A stretch of DNA of 6,938 nt, from NCBI GenBank assembly GCA_007121575.1, contig SKKJ01000285.1:1-6938 (forward strand). The letters are read 5' to 3'. Of this stretch, positions 5,271-6,938 are shown one piece after another (positions within the stretch are counted from its first letter, which is position 1; each line of letters starts with the position of its first letter). Origin of the DNA: Natronomonas sp. (GTDB taxonomy: Archaea > Halobacteriota > Halobacteria > Halobacteriales > Haloarculaceae). The translations under genes and the position numbers were made by a program. Under the pieces are notes generated by a model. The model was not told the origin of the DNA. It saw nothing but the letters and a program-made list of their open reading frames with translations, and searched no databases.

Positions 5271-6276
5271 AAGCCGTTCCGAGCCCCGGGATCGCCACTG
5301 TGCGTTCGAGCTTTCCCATCGCGATCGCGGTCGTCAACACCAACGCGAGATACACCAAGGCGACGATGATGTAGATGTCCGTGAACTGAAACGTGTCGGA
5401 ACCGATGTTTCGCGCCCGTCGAAACAGCTCAGGGACCGTAATAAACGCCGCGAGCGAGGAGTATTTGATCAGGTAGACGAACTCGTTCGTCCAACCAGGG
5501 ATCGCGAGCCGAAGCCCCTGTGGAAGGACGATGTGACGGATGGCTTGGAATTTCGAGAGCCCGATAGCGCGAGCTGCGGTCATCTGGCCGGGGTCGATCG
5601 ATTGCAACGCTGCCCGGATATACTCCGCTTGATACGCCGCAGAGTTGATCGTGAATCCGACGATCGCGACCATCGCCGCCGCCTGTGGGATTCCGTTTCG
5701 TCCGACGAAACCGATCCCATCGAAGAATCCTGCGAGCGGTAACCCGAAATACAACAAGAACAGCTGTGCGAGAAGCGGCGTTCCGCGGATTAATTCGGTG
5801 TAGGCGAGCGACACCGAGCTGAGAACAGGCCCACCGTACACCCGCGCGACCGAAAGCGGAACGGCGAGAAATAACCCGAAAAACATCCCGAGAACCGTCA
5901 GATAGATCGTGATGAACGCGCCCGCCGCGAGCGACGGCTCGGCCGCCGTCGCGAAGGCTGCGAGTTCGAAGAGCCAGACGAGCCACTCAAGGAGGAACGA
6001 GAGCGGACCGAGTGCGACGGCGACATCGGCGATGGCGTCCGCGACCGCTTGAAACGGACCAGCCGGGATCCACGGTTCGCGACCCCGGACACCGAGATCG
6101 GAACGGATCAGATTCGGCTCGCCGGCTGCCGTCGCGAGTCGATCGAGGAGCGTGTTGTGATACGCCCATCGGGCGAACAGCCAGAGCCAAAACAGTCCGC
6201 CGACGACGATGACTGCAGTCCGCTTTCGCCCGGGGAGATCGCCGACCACCGGCCGCGTCCGTTCAGCCTCGACCAT
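5257..6276 (-). CDS. Polar amino-acid ABC transporter permease (HisM/GlnP family)
   Basis: This inner-membrane subunit belongs to a polar or charged amino-acid importer, with the ATPase encoded just upstream. Family signs are ELIRGTPLLAQLFLLYFGLP (161-180), the EAA coupling loop EYIRAALQSIDPGQMTAARAIG (about 218-239) that contacts the ATPase, and LPQGLRLAIPGWTNEF followed by the KYSSLA segment (251-276). At 339 residues it is about 100 longer than bacterial HisM/GlnP proteins (about 220-250). The extra part is an N-terminal membrane helix (21-38), a polar segment (about 45-75) and a further hydrophobic stretch before the family core begins near 115. Its ATG (6274-6276) shares the A with the TGA of the ATPase gene, so the two are probably translationally coupled. 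No substrate-binding protein is in the window; it would be expected beyond 6938. The specific amino acid cannot be told from sequence. Confidence 0.93.
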   Translation of the reverse strand: MVEAERTRPVVGDLPGRKRTAVIVVGGLFWLWLFARWAYHNTLLDRLATAAGEPNLIRSDLGVRGREPWIPAGPFQAVADAIADVAVALGPLSFLLEWLVWLFELAAFATAAEPSLAAGAFITIYLTVLGMFFGLFLAVPLSVARVYGGPVLSSVSLAYTELIRGTPLLAQLFLLYFGLPLAGFFDGIGFVGRNGIPQAAAMVAIVGFTINSAAYQAEYIRAALQSIDPGQMTAARAIGLSKFQAIRHIVLPQGLRLAIPGWTNEFVYLIKYSSLAAFITVPELFRRARNIGSDTFQFTDIYIIVALVYLALVLTTAIAMGKLERTVAIPGLGTASKRK

Positions 6277-6938
6277 CAGTGGAGATCCGTCAGCTCTCCG
6301 AGGAACTGCCCGGTTCGTTCGTGTTGTGGGTGGTCGAACAGCTGTTCCGGTGGCCCTCGCTCGACGATCCGTCCGCCGTCGAGGAACGTGATCGTCGACG
6401 CGGCGGAGCGGGCGAATCCCATCTCGTGGGTGACACAGAGCATCGTCATCCCTTCGGCCGCGAGATCGCGCATGACCGCCAGGACTTCACCGATGAGTTC
6501 GGGATCGAGCGCGCTCGTCGGTTCGTCGAAGAGGATGAGTTCGGGATCCATCGCCAGCGCACGGGCGATACCGACACGCTGTTTTTGTCCACCGGAGAGT
6601 TCCGCGGGATACGAATCGACCTGCCGAGCGAGTCCGACACGATCGAGATACTCCTCGGCGGTCGATTCGGCTTCAGCCTTCGACATCCCCAACACCTCTC
6701 GGAGTCCGAGCGTGACGTTGCCTCGGGCGGTGAGGTGTGCGAAGAGATTGAAATCCTGAAACACCATCCCGACGCGTCGCCGGAGATCGTTCTCGTTGAG
6801 GCTATGTATCTCCTCGCCGTCGAGATAGATCGCTCCGTCGTCGATCTCTGTGAGACGGTTGATACACCGGAGCATCGTCGATTTGCCCGACCCGCTCGGC
6901 CCGACGATCACTTCGACGTCCTGTCGCTCCATCTCGAA
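6276..6938 (-). CDS. Amino-acid ABC transporter ATP-binding protein (GlnQ/HisP type), 5' end cut by window
   Basis: This is the cytoplasmic ATPase that powers the neighbouring permease. Counting from the first visible residue, it has Walker A GPSGSGKST (13-21), Q-loop VFQD (Q61), the ABC signature LSGGQ (114-118), Walker B LILFDEPT (134-141) with the D-loop SALDPE, and the switch histidine in VTHE (H171). LRCINRLTEIDDG after Walker A and the early VFQDFNLFAHLTARGNV are typical of polar amino-acid importers. The frame stays open to the right edge. The ATG at 6930-6932 is almost certainly internal, since the family has about 25-30 residues (first strands and A-loop) before the point where this begins. 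The visible part is 220 residues against a usual total of about 240-250. The stop TGA overlaps the permease ATG by one base. Confidence 0.95.
   Translation of the reverse strand, partial: FEMERQDVEVIVGPSGSGKSTMLRCINRLTEIDDGAIYLDGEEIHSLNENDLRRRVGMVFQDFNLFAHLTARGNVTLGLREVLGMSKAEAESTAEEYLDRVGLARQVDSYPAELSGGQKQRVGIARALAMDPELILFDEPTSALDPELIGEVLAVMRDLAAEGMTMLCVTHEMGFARSAASTITFLDGGRIVERGPPEQLFDHPQHERTGQFLGELTDLH

Noticed and set aside
6930..6932. ATG taken as the start of the ABC ATPase
   Set aside because: The frame remains open to the window end, and the family needs about 25-30 more residues before this point.

Overview
The window looks like a stretch of haloarchaeal (halophilic archaeal) chromosome. 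Three things point that way: an archaeal clamp-loader large subunit (RfcL) with a very acidic linker and a terminal PCNA-binding motif; a Tat-type lipoprotein signal, the common haloarchaeal way of anchoring secreted proteins; and generally Asp/Glu-rich proteins. No insertion sequence, CRISPR array, tRNA or rRNA is visible.

Layout. Positions 1-902 (minus strand) hold a pair of small YeeE/YedE-type membrane proteins of the sulfur/thiosulfate-transport superfamily. Their stop and start codons overlap, and the second gene runs off the left edge. Upstream of the pair (903-1067) is an AT-rich control region with two identical TATA-like elements 32 bp apart and short inverted repeats. Next, still on the minus strand, is a CHRD-domain gene whose 5' end appears decayed (in-frame TAG, no intact signal peptide). 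It is followed by a gene for a membrane-anchored, probably extracytoplasmic plant-type [2Fe-2S] ferredoxin lipoprotein, and then by larC, a nickel-pincer-cofactor maturation protein with a long His-rich loop built from an 18-bp tandem repeat.

A 95-bp divergent promoter region separates larC from rfcL, which reads right on the plus strand (3739-5226). RfcL converges on a minus-strand amino-acid ABC transporter operon, with a 1-nt stop/start overlap between the ATPase gene and the permease gene. The ATPase gene lacks its first codons because the window ends at 6938.

Functionally these are several unrelated units: sulfur-compound uptake, an extracytoplasmic redox protein, nickel cofactor assembly, replication, and polar amino-acid uptake. 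I see no convincing new multi-gene system. The most unusual items are the surface-anchored ferredoxin, the decayed CHRD gene beside it, the repeat-built His-rich loop of LarC, and the repeat-containing control region of the YeeE pair.
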